From: Voacanga thouarsii
Taxonomy: Eukaryota > Streptophyta > Magnoliopsida > Gentianales > Apocynaceae
Assembly: GCA_026120185.1 (NCBI GenBank)
Contig: JANUWF010001060.1
Coordinates: forward strand, 1,316,001 to 1,380,000
Direction of reading: 5' to 3'
Length of the DNA: 64,000 bases
Shown: one piece after another, positions 1-13,527 of the stretch
How positions within the stretch are numbered: the first letter of the stretch is position 1
Layout of the letters: every line of letters begins with the position of its first letter
Made by a program: the position numbers and the translations under genes
The notes under the pieces: generated by a model
Databases searched by the model: none
Seen by the model: only the letters and a program-made list of their open reading frames with translations
What the model was told of the DNA's origin: nothing

Positions 1-1
1 T

Positions 2-934
2 GGTAAAACCAAATTTTGCCTTGGTTTACAAATTGAACATTTGGAGAGTGGAACATTTATTCATCAATCAACATATACAGCAAAAGTGCTAAAAAGATTT
101 TACATGGACAAAGCACATCCATTGAGTATTCCAATGATCGTCCGATCATTAAATGTGGATAAAGATCCTTTCCGACATCAAGAAAATGATGAAGAACTCC
201 TTGGTCCTGAAGTACCATATCTCAGTGCAATTGGTACATTGATGTATCTTGCTAATAATACACGACCTGATATTGCTTTTGCTGTCAATTTATTAGCAAG
301 ATTTAGTTCTTCACCAACATGACGACATTAGAATGGAATTAAACAAGTCCTTCGATATCTCCAAGGTACAATTGATCTCGGATTATTTTATTCAAATAAA
401 ACCAGTCCAACATTGATAGGTTATGCAAATGCTGGTTATTTATCTTATCCACATAAAGCACGTTCTCAAACGAGCTATCTATTTACATGTGGAAATACTG
501 CTATATCATGGCGTTCTACGAAACAATCTATAGCAGCTACTTCTTCAAATCATGCTGAAATTATAGCCATTCATGAAGCAAGTCGAGAATGTGTATGGCT
601 AAGATCCATGATTCATTATATCCGAAAAAGTTGTGGATTATCATCAATCAAAGATATTCCAACTCCTCTTTATGAAGACAATGCAACTTGCATAGCTCAA
701 TTACGAGGAGGATATATTAAAGGAGATCGGACAAAACATATTTCACCAAAATTCTTCTTTACTCATGAACTCCAGAAGAAAAGTGAAATTGATGTGCTAC
801 AAATTCGGTCATGTGATAACCTCGCAGATATTTTCACGAATACTTTACCGACTGCAACATTTGAAAAGTTGAGATATAAAATCGGTATGCGTCGGTTTAA
901 AGATTTAAAGGAATCATCTCATCAGGGGAAGTAA
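2..934 (+). pseudogene. Copia retrotransposon pol, 3' part (reverse transcriptase C-end and RNase H)
   Basis: The reading from base 2 to 322 resumes in another frame at about 413-934 and covers the end of a Ty1/Copia reverse transcriptase and the RNase H domain. Family landmarks include the segments LMYLANNTRPDIAFAVNLL, ISWRSTKQS and ADIFTNTLP. Two stops, TGA at 320-322 and TAG at 329-331, stand where related elements carry Arg and Trp codons; both fit single C-to-T or G-to-A changes. The RNase H segment that normally reads GYADAGYLSDPH has Asn in place of the first Asp, so a catalytic acid is probably lost. The 5' part of the element lies outside the window. It cannot encode an active enzyme as it stands. 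Confidence 0.9.
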
Positions 935-1058
935 TAAATAGACATATAGAATAGTGTATTTTTTTTCCTTCACTAGATTTTTTTCCCACTGGGTTTTTAT
1001 CTAGTAAGGTTTTAACGAGGCATATTCTTTATGTAATGGATGGACATCCAAGGGGGAG

Positions 1059-1427
1059 TGTTATGAATTATTGGAATTTTTATTAATTAGTGGAGGCTCC
1101 ACTAATTATAGATTTATGTGAATTATTATAGAAGATTTTTATAGATGTCCACCATTTAATGGAGACACTACTAATTAAGATTAGTGGAAGATGATGTATG
1201 CCATGATGTAATCCACTAATTAGAGCTCTATAAATAGAGTTATTCTCTAAGCTTGTAATACACCATTATTTTTTGAAAGAAAGATTAGTGAAAGAAAGAT
1301 TAGAGAAAGAATTGTGAAAGAAAGAAAGAGGGAAGTTTGCAGAGAAATTCTTGTGCAAAGAATAGTTAGAATTTTCTTAGTGTGTAGTGTGTATATTTTA
1401 TTCTAACACTACCCTAATTTTATAACA
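1059..1427 (+). repeat. 3' LTR of the Copia fragment
   Basis: A purine-rich tract (AAGGGGGAG, ending at 1058) is followed by a segment that begins TGTTAT and ends ATAACA, a perfect 6-bp terminal inverted repeat with the usual TG...CA ends. Length is 369 bp. It holds a TATAAATA box at about 1229-1236, which fits an LTR promoter. The matching 5' LTR is outside the window, so age and target duplication cannot be judged; the base run after it is CTCCT. Confidence 0.82.
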
Positions 1428-3112
1428 CTCCTGTATTTTTCTGGCTGGAATTTCTGGAAGAAGAGTCTCGAAAATCATATGGTTTATGAGATAAATGGTT
1501 CTTATATGTTTTTTTGTTTTTGCTAGATGGTTCTTATATGTTGCTTCTTGGCCTTTAAACTATTTGTGCTATACAAAGATATACTAATTTGTTCATGAAC
1601 AAAGCTCAATTTTAAGTTTTCATTTTGCATGTTTTGTTTAGCTAAACAAATCGCACTCGAGCTTGAGGCTTAGCTCTTATAAGCGCGAGTCCAACTCGAT
1701 TATGATTGTGAGGATATCTTGTATAATTGTGGTTAAATGTGAGGAGATTTGTATGTATTCCAAGAATCTAAATGATTAATTACCCTTCAAATCTTTGCCT
1801 TAGATTCAAGCTTGACTTGGTTCCATCATGAGTTGAATCAATTATTTTAGTAAGAAAATATATTTGATTGCATTAAAAACTTATAGTTTATTATATGTTG
1901 TACTTTATATAAATATTTTGTAGATTGAGTAGGAAAAACAATAAAATTCACATAAATGTATAAAATTTCAAAATAGTAGACTATTAGAACCTTTTTTAGG
2001 GACGTAGGGCAAAGTTTAGTTTTCCATCCAAAATTTCCAAGTTTTCAACTAACAATAATGCTTGTCCTTGTGAATATATGAAATCAAGAAAAATTGGATT
2101 TACTCAATTTGGAGATGCTGTTCGGTTAAGACTCCAAAATTCCCATATCCAAAGATCACAATCTTGCCTAACTTCTGCTACATTTTTTTTCTGGGATTCA
2201 AATGCATAGAATAAATGGAATGAAGACTTTGAACCCTCCTCCACGAGGACAGGCTTACCCGATTAGTCTCTGCTTTATGGTAAATTAGAAGAGAAAAAGA
2301 AGAAAATTTCTTGCATTATTTAGAGGTTTTATGTAACGGATGTCCTTCCAAGAAAGGAAATCTCCCTTGCTAACTCTTGCCCTCCATCTGATCTTTTATT
2401 GAAGCAAGTATTTCTTTGCCATATAAATTGAATATGGTCCTAAGTATAGTTATATCTCAAACTCAAATGGGATCTTTGGATATACCATAACTAAGTTTTG
2501 CAACATGCTATGCCTTGCCTCTCTAGTGAAGAAAAACTACCAAACAAAAAGGGACCCCTTTGAAAAAACCATTCTTAGAAGATACCCTTCACACCTGCGT
2601 GTATTCACATGTAAAAGATCAGCCATCTTACAAAACGTTCAATTTTCACGTGAATTTGACCAAATTCCTTTCCCTCTAGAATTCTGAGGAGAGGAGAAAT
2701 AAAAATGACAACGACATTGAATATTTTTGTTGGGGTGTTTAGTTTTTTTAAGCAAAAAGAAGTAATTCAGGAAGCGAATAATGGGAGAATATTTAAATTT
2801 CAGCATCTTCTTCTAACCTTCATGTTTAGAGACTATTTTTTGTGGGACGGAGTGGAGTTGGGGGAAGGTTTGGGGGAGAAGGGAGTCTGGAGATGAGACA
2901 AAGGATCTTTGTTGAACGAAACATTTCAGCTTGTATAAATGTACAAAAGGTAAAGAGTTACATGAATATCTATCCTGCTCTGATATAAACATCTTCCTGG
3001 GGTTGTATCCCATATAAATGACAAAATGAATCCTCTCATCTCTGTGCAACTAAAATTTCTTCTGTTAATTTACAGAATGCACCGTGAATGTCCAAAGCTA
3101 AACATTGAGAGT
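1428..3112. other. Intergenic region and 3' flank of FAB1C
   Basis: No protein-like reading with family similarity is seen on either strand. The part nearest 3112 should contain the 3' untranslated region of the minus-strand kinase gene. Short open frames near 2505-2896 look like chance readings. Confidence 0.5.
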
Positions 3113-6100
3113 TCAGGATGACCACTGATCAGGTACTGGGAGGAAATAAGTAGTCATTGCTTTTCTGAATCTTTTCTTGTATTGTTTGGGAGAAATAATT
3201 GTTGGAGAAGCATTTCTTGGTCCACCAAGAATGCCAGAGGTCTTGACCCATGTCTCCAAGTGCTTGTCCCAAGTATACTGTCTCATGAAATCGATGATCC
3301 CTAATACCAGTTCTTGGCGCTCTTCATCGACTCCAACAAGCAATGAATAGTCCATCACACCAACCGACTGGTAACAAATAGAACATTTGTTAGCAATTAG
3401 TGGAAAAGTAACTTGGCATCTTTCTTGTAAACGTCAGTTAATATGTACTTCAAGCATTGGGAAAAAACCATCTATACAAGGATTCAACTTTCTCCAGCCA
3501 TACCCTAATTAGTACAGCCAACATACTTTACTATAAAAAACAACTTATTAGCAAAATTAATTGTGTATGCACTCCATGGCATGTTCTAGTTATAGAATAA
3601 TATTAAGTTACCTAGGAAAGTATTAGCAACCTTTTCTGCATTCTTTATAGGAGGAAGGTGGGAAAGTACAATTGCACAGGTTTTATGATCATCAGACAGC
3701 ACCCTACTTATGCTTTGAGACAAAACAATACATGGTAAAGGTAATTTCTCTACACAAAAGGCCAAGGCGGAGGACTTGGGGTACGGCAGAAGGAAGTGGA
3801 GTTCAAATTAGGGGAAACTTAGTTTCATGGTTCATGTTTCTTCCTGTTCAGACCTATTAAAACATGGGACTTCAATCAGTTTGATATTTAAATACGGTAA
3901 TTTCTTGTGGGCTTACTTTGGTGAGAGGACACTTAATTAATGCAGCATGCAAAAAGTGTACACTAGCGCATGCTAACCAAACCATTACCCAATCCCACCC
4001 TCCAAAAGAAAAGATGTTGCCAAAACTTTCTTAAGATCAATCAAAAGTCAACTCAAAGGCCTTATGAAGCTTAAACATTGGTTTATTAAGAGCCAAAGGC
4101 CTTACCGCTAGGAAGGAGGTATCATTCCAAATGGCTCTTTCCAACTTTCTTTTAGCTTTGCTTCCAAGAAGGATCGGTTTTGTACGGAGTGTTTCCAAGA
4201 GATTCATATCTAATAACACTTTGTTAGCACCTGTTGTATCTGAAATGTAGCGAGATCTTGCAGAACCTTTGAGATCATAGACTCTAGAGATTTTTCTTTT
4301 AAAGAAAAGGTTCTCCATGACCATCAAATCCATTTTTGTCTCCTTGCCTCCCTTCAAATGTTTAAGCGCCACCTAACATGTATAAAATACACAGATAAAA
4401 AATTTTCATTTCTTTCCTTTTCTTTGTAATACACAATGAGCGAATAGGAGAAATGGCCAAACCTGGTAGATTCCCAGAACTTTAGCAAGGCAAGTTGGAC
4501 TCGGTGTAGTAAGAGAATGTGTCAAATATTTAAAATACTCGGAAGCAAATTTTTCGAAAGATTCAAGTTCAGTCTTTGGGACTTGTTTTATGATGAATCT
4601 TTCATCCAAAGACTTAGCAAAGTAGACATTGCTCTTTCCCCCTTGGGCACTCCATTGCCTACAGCGGCTTAATGAGCGTATGAAATCCACTTCAACAGGA
4701 CAGCATCTCTTCCTCAGGGCATCAAACTGCTTTGCAAAATAACAAGTGACAGAGAACTTCACCTTTCCCATAACATTTGGAGACTCATCTTCAAAAGAGA
4801 TTCTTAGATGAGGGGATGTCTTCTGATCAGTAAAGATGGAACCTATTGAAGTTGAAGCATCTTCAGAGCCGTAACCTCCATGGTGAGCGTAATCCAAGTC
4901 CAGAGAACCAAAGGACTGCCAGACAGAAACATTAGAAGCTGCTGAACTTTCAATATTGGCATCAGAAGCATTCCAACTTCCTCCAGGTCCACTAGGCCTA
5001 TCCCTAATCCAGTCCTCATATTTTTTGGAACTAAGAGCATAAGATATTATGCTAGTCGGTTCATTGTCATAAACAGCAATAACAATGTCATGACTACTTT
5101 GTGGAACCATCAGCCTGGCTCCATCACATAAGAGAGATGTAGCAGAAACAAAAGAATGTGAGTTATTCTGCAAAAGATCCAACTTGTGGGCCTCGCTAGG
5201 TGACAGCTGAGAATACGTCCTCTGAACGTGAGAGACAGGGTCTCTGATCATATTTCTGTAGTCCCCAGAAATATGAAATGATTTAGACATCAACAGATGC
5301 AGTGAAGAAGGTTGAAGTCCTTTTCGTACTCTTTCTTTAAGTCTCACAGCAGAATCGAAGGAATAGACTCTTGCCGGTGATATTAGCCGGTTCAAAGGAG
5401 GACTTTCAGTTTGATTTGTTTGTCGGGAAACATCTTTTGCTCCATCTGCTGGTAGCAAATTATGCAACTGCACTTTTCCTTGGTGCACACCGGAACCAGT
5501 CCATACAGAATCTATTGTATCAGAGAGGACAGATGCAGCTGAGGGGGCGCGTTCTAGAGATGTGGTGTTAACCGCATTCTCCCAATTTGCTAACATTTTC
5601 TCCTCTCTTTTATGCTCCCATGAAGATGATGTAGAATCATCAGATTCAGACGATAACTGCAGTGATATGGTTGGTTCATATTGCTCAGACTGTAAAGATT
5701 CTATGGTACGTTCCTGAATCCTGGAAGCCTCGTGCACATTTTCATAACCAGCATGCTCAAAACTGCTATCCTTGAGGCACATGTCACTTCTCCAATCTTT
5801 CCTTACAGGAAAAAATGCCGCATCCCGTGGAACCGTGAAACTAGAATTCTTTGCAAGGAGAGAGTCCAATGAATAAAGTCGATGATCCCAAGCATGTGAA
5901 TCATTTAGGAGTGCATGTTTCAAGCGGTTGAGTTCAAGGACGTCAATTTCGGCACCACCCCATTCCAAAGTCTCTTTGTTAGCTGGTTTAAGCATATCCT
6001 ATCACACACACACACACAAAAGAGAACAAATCAAGAACATGAAAATGACCGTAGCATGTTCGAACTTGAAAGAGTTCCATGCTAAGAATTGAGAATGAAA

Positions 6101-9100
6101 GAAGAAATGCAATATTCTTATTTGTTACTCACCTGGTAAAACTTTTTTTCATTAATTAACAAGTCTTTCAGATACGCAACATGGTTATGCAAGTCACTTG
6201 TATCAGAGAATTCATGCTCAATTGTTGACATCTTCTGATCAATGCCATGTAAAGCACTTGACATCTCAGTATACAAGGCTTCCACTCTACTTAAAAGCTG
6301 ACAGGAAAACAAAAAGTTAAGATAAATGAGTATAGAGTAGTAACAAGGGCAAGTAAAGTTTTAACGCCAACTCAATAAAATAGCAAGAGTTTCTTGGATT
6401 TGCAAGGCACCTCAGCTATTTCTTTTCTTAACCAGTTCTGGCCTGAAACATTGAAATCAAGAATTGATGGGGGCAAACAAACAGAAAGGATCTCTATAGG
6501 AGAATATCGGAAGAATGCAACCATACTTCCAAAGCTGTAAAAAGGAAAAATAAGGGGGGAAAAAGGTAAAAAGGTTAATTTCCAAAAAAAAGTGCATGCA
6601 TCATTTAGTCTATCAACTAAATGCAAATTTAAGGAAATTAAAGTAGGTTTTTATAAGATCACACACCCATAATATCGGAGACAGTCCCTTTGCAGCGAAT
6701 GACCACAGCTTGCTACACGGTTAGCAGTTGCATGATTTGAAAAACTAAGCTCTAAGAACTTTCCGAATGAAAGTCCCCAAGCAGCATCAGACATCACCAC
6801 TCTCCGAGTTGCTGGTGGAATACCATCTATGTATTCACATCTCAAGCATCGATGCCACATCCATATCTTTCCATCATCTTCCCCTTCAAGCCTCACTGAG
6901 GGAACTCGTCTAACATTGATTGTGAGATTTCCCTGCTGGTGAGTGTAACATATGACATGGGCTTCAGTTGGCTCCTTGCAAGATTGACAACAAGATGTCT
7001 GACAGCAGGAATTAAGATTTACTTTAGTTTCACATTGTAAAACCACTGAAGAGATTGTAAAATAACCTGCAAGGACAAGGTTACCTGATCGAACAGATCA
7101 TCTTGCAGATACCTCCCAAGTGGCTTATCAGAAGAGCCATAGAACTTAATCCGAAGTAATCTAGAACGCTCACATACAGTCCCATTTGACACACATCGGC
7201 TGGAAAATGAGACCAATATGCTTCGGTGACTGTCACCGGCTGAATAGTATTCCATAGATGCGTCACTTTCATCAATTCTTTCAAGCTTTGCAGCTCCAGA
7301 TATCTCAACTGGCTCGATCTCCTCATGACGTGTTTTTTCTGAGTTGTCCATTACATGATTTTGGATCTCACCAGGAACGGTAGGCATTACATTGATAAGC
7401 ACTAAATCAGATGATACACAAGCTTTCTGAACATTAAAATCGTCATTTCTAAATTTACATTCCTCTAATGCAGAAGAAGCATCAGAATCACGGTTATGAA
7501 ACTCACAAAATGACTCCTGTAACTCAGACTCCAGATCAAGAGCTTTAGACCCCCCATCAATAAGTGGAACACTAGCAAAGCCCTGTAAACAGCTGGATAT
7601 TGCAGAAGTTGTGATTGTTGAAATGGCATTGTCAGTGGATGCTTTCTCTCTTACAGCAATAGAGGGTTTTACTCTCATTCTAGGTAAGCTAGCCCCTTCA
7701 TCAGCCAGAAACGAAGTCTCCAAAGACAAATGATATGCTGCAAAAACTGCATAATGGATAACATGCTTCACCTTTTTCAACTCTTCACGGCAGGATCCCT
7801 TCAGCAGTACCTACGGACGTAAGACAAATGAAAGCATAATTCCTCTCATCTTTCTCATCTTTCCAACATACACATCTTTTTTCTTTGAGGAAAGATAAAA
7901 AAACATATCATTTGAAATGGATTAATTAAGAACTCCAAAGAATTCAACCAGAATGACGGGTACAGGAAGGAGGCTGGTAATTCAAGTATCTTGGTAATGA
8001 AGGATATGATATACAAAAGCAAAGAGCAATATCAACAACATCAAAATTGCAGGGAAAATGTTCTATATCTATGCATAACACATCCAAGAGACAGACAGAC
8101 AGACAGAAAGATATAAATATCTTTGACACCATACATATAAAACACGTACAATTCTCAAATTACAGAGCATATATTCAGGATGATATGGTACTTGGAGACA
8201 AGACTATCAAATAATTAATTCCATCTCAAACGGGTCCCAAACGCACTAGAATGTTGAAAGTTGATAATGAATGCCTAAAACAAACTAATAACAGGAACTA
8301 CACAATATTCCAAGAGAAAGTTGGCATATCCTTGGTTATGTCAATTCAAAAAGGGCTGTAAACGTTGGAACTCACCGTGCACCCTAATCTCTTGGGACAA
8401 CCCTCGAAAAACATCAAGGTTTTGGATGGTTTCTTGTTGAACTGATTCATGGATTCATGCTCTTCAGAAACCTTTTCCAAACGAAAGAGTTCACACTGCC
8501 CCAGCCGAGCTGTGGATATCTTGTCGACAGATGGAGTAACAAGAGCACCAGTGCACCTGGCTATGCGCTCCAAAAGTTTCTTTTTGACATTTAAAACTAA
8601 GGAAATATCCTTTGCTAATAGGTATTCTTGGGCATATGAAGATGCACTTTTTTCAACAAGCAGCACATTGGTTCGAAGAGCCTCTATTTTTGAAACAATC
8701 ATCCTAAGATGATCCATTTCCTGTTAAAATATGAAGGTCAAAAGAATTTCCATGATCACTCTAAACTCATTAATGAAACAAAAAGCCAACAAAAGAAGGG
8801 ACCTGCTGTCGTAATATGTCAAAAGATTCAAGCTGGTTAGAAACTCCTTGAAACTCTAGTGCTCCTCCCAACAAAAGTAATCTTGGATTCTTGTATTGTG
8901 CAGTCATGCGTTTGTGTTTTATGTTCTTTGTACAAACTACTCCTCTAATAAGTATACTGCACCAAAGAGACAACAACCAATTAATGAGAACTTAATTACC
9001 CTCCATTCCTCTAACATTTCAGAAATCAGGGTATGTAGACGTTTAAAGCCTCAGGACATCAGCAGCAGAGATATATTTACCTCTCATTAGGATTTCCAGA

Positions 9101-10700
9101 TGCTACACATTTAACCTTTACATAGTCAACAGGATCCATGCTGCCTCCTCTACTAGTATCTAGCTTCAAAAAATTAGCTGCTTGCCAGGCTATGGCTGTA
9201 ACTATGTCAAGCCAGTCCTCAGCATCGTTTTCTTTCTCTATCTTTACACCTTCTCCTTGCAATAGCTGTGATACAAGAGCCCTAAAATGCCCCTGCACCA
9301 CAGCTCTTAGCTGTTCCTTCGGATCCACATTACTATTGGAGCAAAATGTCCTACTTGACTCTCCAATTTCATCATCCTTATCATCATATGTGAAGAAATT
9401 GTCTTCTGTCTCCTGATCTTCATCTTCAGGTGGAGGGGGGAACCAGATAAGACCATTGTTTTCACAATCCAATGGTTTTGGTGACTTCCCACACTGTTCC
9501 TGGAATATTGACAGATTATCAGCACAGTCAGTGGTCTCTAGATCATCAGTCCCTTTCTCAGGCCTTTTCAAAACAGCCATGTTTTCTTGGTCAAAGGGAC
9601 CATAACTCCGAGACCTGGGGGTTTCCCGTTGCTCTAGCTGTACAGGATGCCCAACTCTATTGGAAGTAATATGAACCCTAGAGGGGCTGCCAGAAGGACT
9701 TGATCCAACTGACTTAAAATTGTAAAATTCATGTCTAGCACTAATACTACTTGTCTCTATATCTGAAGTATCATGGCAGTATTCACTTGATGGGCTGAAA
9801 AAATTATTTGTGGAATCCTCTCCATCATCTTCATCACTTCTACAATCACAAGTGAGATAATTGCATAAGCAAGAATCTCAAAAAATACAAATGTCAAAAC
9901 TAAAAGAAATACTAATTATTCACTACGCTAATATCACCTGAATCATTTAGCTTATAATCCTTTTAATAAAAGCAATCTGAGAATTATCGCAAAATTTTTA
10001 CATAAAATCATATCCTCTAATTTTTGGGAATATTAATTATATGAAATTGAACTGCCAAAAGAAAATCAGATGAACAGAAATTTATATGATATTAACAAGC
10101 ATCGAATAAAACAAGGTAAAGAAATACTCTCATTTGATTTATCAACGTATTTGAAGCAGAAAGTCACATAATTCTGTGGCAGAATTCATACCTGCAAGGA
10201 GAGCGATGAAATGAAACTGGGGATAGATGACTAGAGAGAGATGTCATACTGCTTTTCAATACAGCATGTGGGGAATAGTTATCACAACTTTCACCACAAC
10301 TTGGTGACGGTGGCTCTGGGCTTTGCCTAGGAGACTCAGCTGGATATATCTTATCGATGTACTTTCTTCCAGTTTTAGGCAGAGTACTTAGGTCAGAGCA
10401 AAGCTTGCAAGAACTGATACCGACCGTGTCCTCAGTTCTCTTTTTCAAAACCCCTGTTACAGCATCATCCAAAGAGCCATAATACTGCACACAGTTCCCA
10501 CACAGCATCCGAGCACATTTCGCGCAGTGGTATTTGAGAGAAGAATCCCTGAAGTTTGTCTCACACTCGTAACAGAATTTAAGACCACTGCCAGCCATTT
10601 TAAATCCAGAAGACAAAGATGTTGGGTCGGTTGCTCTCCAGAAAATCCAAGACTTAACCTTGTCAATCAAATCTTGTATTGAACCATCAGGCATTCCCAT
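3113..10700 (-). CDS. FAB1C: FAB1C-type 1-phosphatidylinositol-3-phosphate 5-kinase (PIKfyve/Fab1 family), 11 exons
   Basis: This kinase family converts PI3P to PI(3,5)P2 on endosomal and vacuolar membranes. Exons, read on the minus strand: 10700-10192, 9839-9081, 8956-8803, 8720-8376, 7810-7085, 6998-6667, 6534-6411, 6297-6133, 5998-4463, 4372-4106, 3367-3113 (TGA). All have GT/AG borders and matching phases, giving 5,172 nt or about 1,723 residues. From the amino end: a zinc-finger-like region with four CxxC pairs (residues 43-101); a chaperonin-like CCT domain (about 400-620) including SCREELKKVKHV; a Cys-rich Fab1 region (about 830-980); and the lipid kinase domain from about 1452, with GGKSNVYF, the Lys in RFIIKQV and MDYSLLVG near 1644. 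The start MGMPDGS and lack of the basic RHHCR motif of true FYVE domains point to the FAB1C rather than the FAB1A/B subgroup. No lesion was found. Confidence 0.95.
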
Positions 10701-11900
10701 AGACTAGCAACAACCCACCAATTCTCCCTCAGAAAACAATACGCTACCACTCTTTCTCTTCACCTAATCTAAGCCTCTATACTTCAAACAGATTTTATCG
10801 GATTGTTGTTGCTGAAAAGGACAAACTTTATCCGAAATACAAAAAAACTATTGAACCCACAATAAAATTAGTGGTTTCTTCTTTTCTAATTTGGAAGTTA
10901 CAATGAGCTACGTGTTTTTCTCTTTTTCTGGAAAATAACTAAGATTGATATAGTAGAACTAACAGGAAGGCAGTTCCCTGGAATCACAAAATATCTCAAA
11001 AGGGGAAACTGACTGCTAGCATTAGTTTCGCACGGAATCAGGCTGTATTTACACCGAATGGATTGCTAGAATGACACAAACTAATCAAACAGCAATACCA
11101 GTGGATAAAAATTTGGTAGAACAACAGACGAAAGCAATTGAAAATCCCTCAAACCCTAAAACCAGCTCAACCGATCCCAGAATCATCAAGGTTTGATCCG
11201 GAGATCGACTCTTTCATTAGCGAAAACTCAAGATCCAGAGCTTAGCACCGAACAGAACAAAGAGTTAAGGCCACCAAGGGTCAGATTTTGCCATTGATTT
11301 CCTCAATCAAATAGTTAAAACCAAGAAACTATATCTCAAAATGAAGGGAAGGACCCCACTCAACACAAAAAGCCAAGAAAGTTCGTGAATTCAACACAAA
11401 AAGTGCCTACCCAAAAAACCCAGATCAATAAATTCCAAGGAAAGATGTGGGCTTGCCCCAGATTATGTATATATAGCTTCAGAAAGAAAGAAAAACGAAA
11501 ACTTGATGTGGTACCAGAAAAGGGAGCAAGAAAAAGGAAAGGTGAACTAAAGAATGAAGAAGGAAGAGTAAAGAGAAGGTTCCCTTTGTAATAGAGCAAG
11601 AATTAGAAGAATTGGCTTTTGCTGAGGCTCGCATCTCCATAAACATAACCATATTTTCTTGCTGGCTCTCCTTCCTTAACAAGAACAATTCTAGTACTTC
11701 TACTACCATGTTCTTCTTTTTCTTTCCCAACTTTCCCGGCAGTGCTTTCCCTTTCACTCCTCAAGTCTATTAAATAATACCACTTGTGTACATTGCACAT
11801 CACAATAGTACTTCCTTCTTCATCCACATCTCCTCCACCTAATAGGCTCCATATCCATACAGTATCTGCATACAATCTGTGGGTATAGTATATATTCTTT
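10701..11900 (-). promoter_or_regulatory. FAB1C 5' leader and proximal promoter region
   Basis: This is the sequence upstream of the FAB1C start codon. It probably holds the 5' untranslated region, possibly with a leader intron, but I could not fix the transcription start or leader splice sites. Open frames on both strands between 11360 and 11875 resemble no known family and are not called as genes. Confidence 0.45.
11468..11475 (-). promoter_or_regulatory. Candidate TATA box for FAB1C
   Basis: The minus strand reads TATATATA followed by an A-rich stretch, about 770 bp upstream of the ATG. If used, transcription would start near 11440. Many plant housekeeping genes lack a TATA box, so this is only a candidate. 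Confidence 0.25.
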
Positions 11901-12018
11901 TCTTCTCTCTTTCTCTCTCTAACTTTACACTATAGGGTTTGTTTTATCAAAATGGTTCTTCTTCTCTCTTTCTCTCTCTAACTTTACACTATAGGGTTTG
12001 TTTTATCAAAATGGTTCC
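11901..12018. repeat. 59-bp tandem duplication, two near-perfect copies
   Basis: Copy one is 11901-11959 and copy two 11960-12018. Each has a CT-rich block, then ACTTTACACTATAGGG, then GTTTTATCAAAATGGTTC. They differ only at the last base. The location is upstream of FAB1C. Confidence 0.9.
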
Positions 12019-12367
12019 TTTTGGAATCTCCACTCGTAATCAGGTTTCAAAGCGAATCCCACCCGGGGTTTCATAAAATCTCTTCTTAGGAAGAAGAAAT
12101 TTAATAGCCGTACATTTTCATTCCACCGTTGATCACAAATTCCTACAATGAATAAAAGAATTTGTTATTTTTAGTGAATTATTATTTTATTATATTATAT
12201 AAACTGTTTGGATATATATTTTGTAAAAATATGAAAATTTTTAAAAGTTATTGTTATTTGTTTCGGTGAGTATTTGTTGTAGTTTAATTTGATTATTTTG
12301 GTAAGCATGAAATTATTGCAATTTACGGACTACAATTTGAGTAAGATGCAGGAGCACTCCGAAATTG

Positions 12368-12405
<38 letters not shown>

Positions 12406-13527
12406 ATTTAGAATAAATTACAAATTATTTTTAGGTAGAAAAATTTAGAATAAAAAATTATAATAATTTTAGAATAAAAAAATAATTGTATGAAATAAAT
12501 CTGGGAATAATGTTGGGCTGGAATTGTCTAATGGTCTGGAACTTTCAATTTAATCCGTTTGGAATATATATTGAAGCACATAGATAGATATAGTTTTATC
12601 CATCATTTTAGAATTTTTCAAACATTAAATTTGGATACAATTAAAAGACCTATCCTTATTTTTTTTAGATACAATTAAATTTGAAATATTAATATTTTAA
12701 AATTTTTTAAAAATTCAAATATTTTTGAATTTGAATATTTTGAAATAGTTGTTTGAATTAAATAGATATTAAAATATTATGTAATTAATTTCAATTTCTT
12801 TAAATTAAAACCAAAAATAAATATTTTATATACAATTTGAAGAAGACTTAATTTTGAATATTGAATATTAAGAAGAGACTTAAATTTCTTTTCCAAAAGT
12901 TTTTAGATATTTATTTTATGAAATAAAAATTAAACAAGAATATTTCTCTAAATAAATTAACATGAAGATTAATAAATTTTTTCATGCAATTTACAACGTT
13001 AATTTGTAAATTTGTAATGTCTAACTAAGAAAAAAAATTAATTTATCCATTCAAGTATTTAGTATTAAATAAAATGAAAAAAATTAATGTTGAGTGAAAG
13101 ATTTTTTTAAAAAAAAAGTCCTTTCATTTTTATATACAAAATAAAATTGAAATATTAAAATAAAATGTATGAAATTATCTAAGATTTTAATTTTTGAAAT
13201 TAAAATTAAATGATAGTATTGAAATAAAATTAATTTCAATAATTAAAAAATAATATAAAATTATTTTATGGACAATAAGAATATGAAGTTAAAGAAAAAA
13301 TAATATTTTATCCTTTTCAAGTATTTAATATTAATTTTTATGTAAAAATTAAGTGGAAAATATCAAATCCGTATATTAAATGTTTTTTATTATTGTAGCT
13401 GTTAATTATCTTAATTAGTTCATACTATATTTCTTTGTAATTGTTGTCAAGAAATAAAAATAAAACTTTTGTTAGAATTTAATTGAGATGCAAGGAAGAT
13501 TTGAGATTTATATGGATGTTATGAAAT
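12019..13527. other. AT-rich intergenic DNA with an (AT)n microsatellite
   Basis: Very AT-rich sequence with no coding signal on either strand. A perfect AT dinucleotide run lies at about 12371-12401. The 5' boundary of the downstream MULE probably lies somewhere here, but I could not find a terminal inverted repeat. Confidence 0.5.

Noticed and set aside
11603..11875. A 90-codon minus-strand open frame upstream of FAB1C
   Set aside because: It matches no family I know, overlaps the likely promoter and leader, and similar frames exist on the other strand. I treated it as chance.
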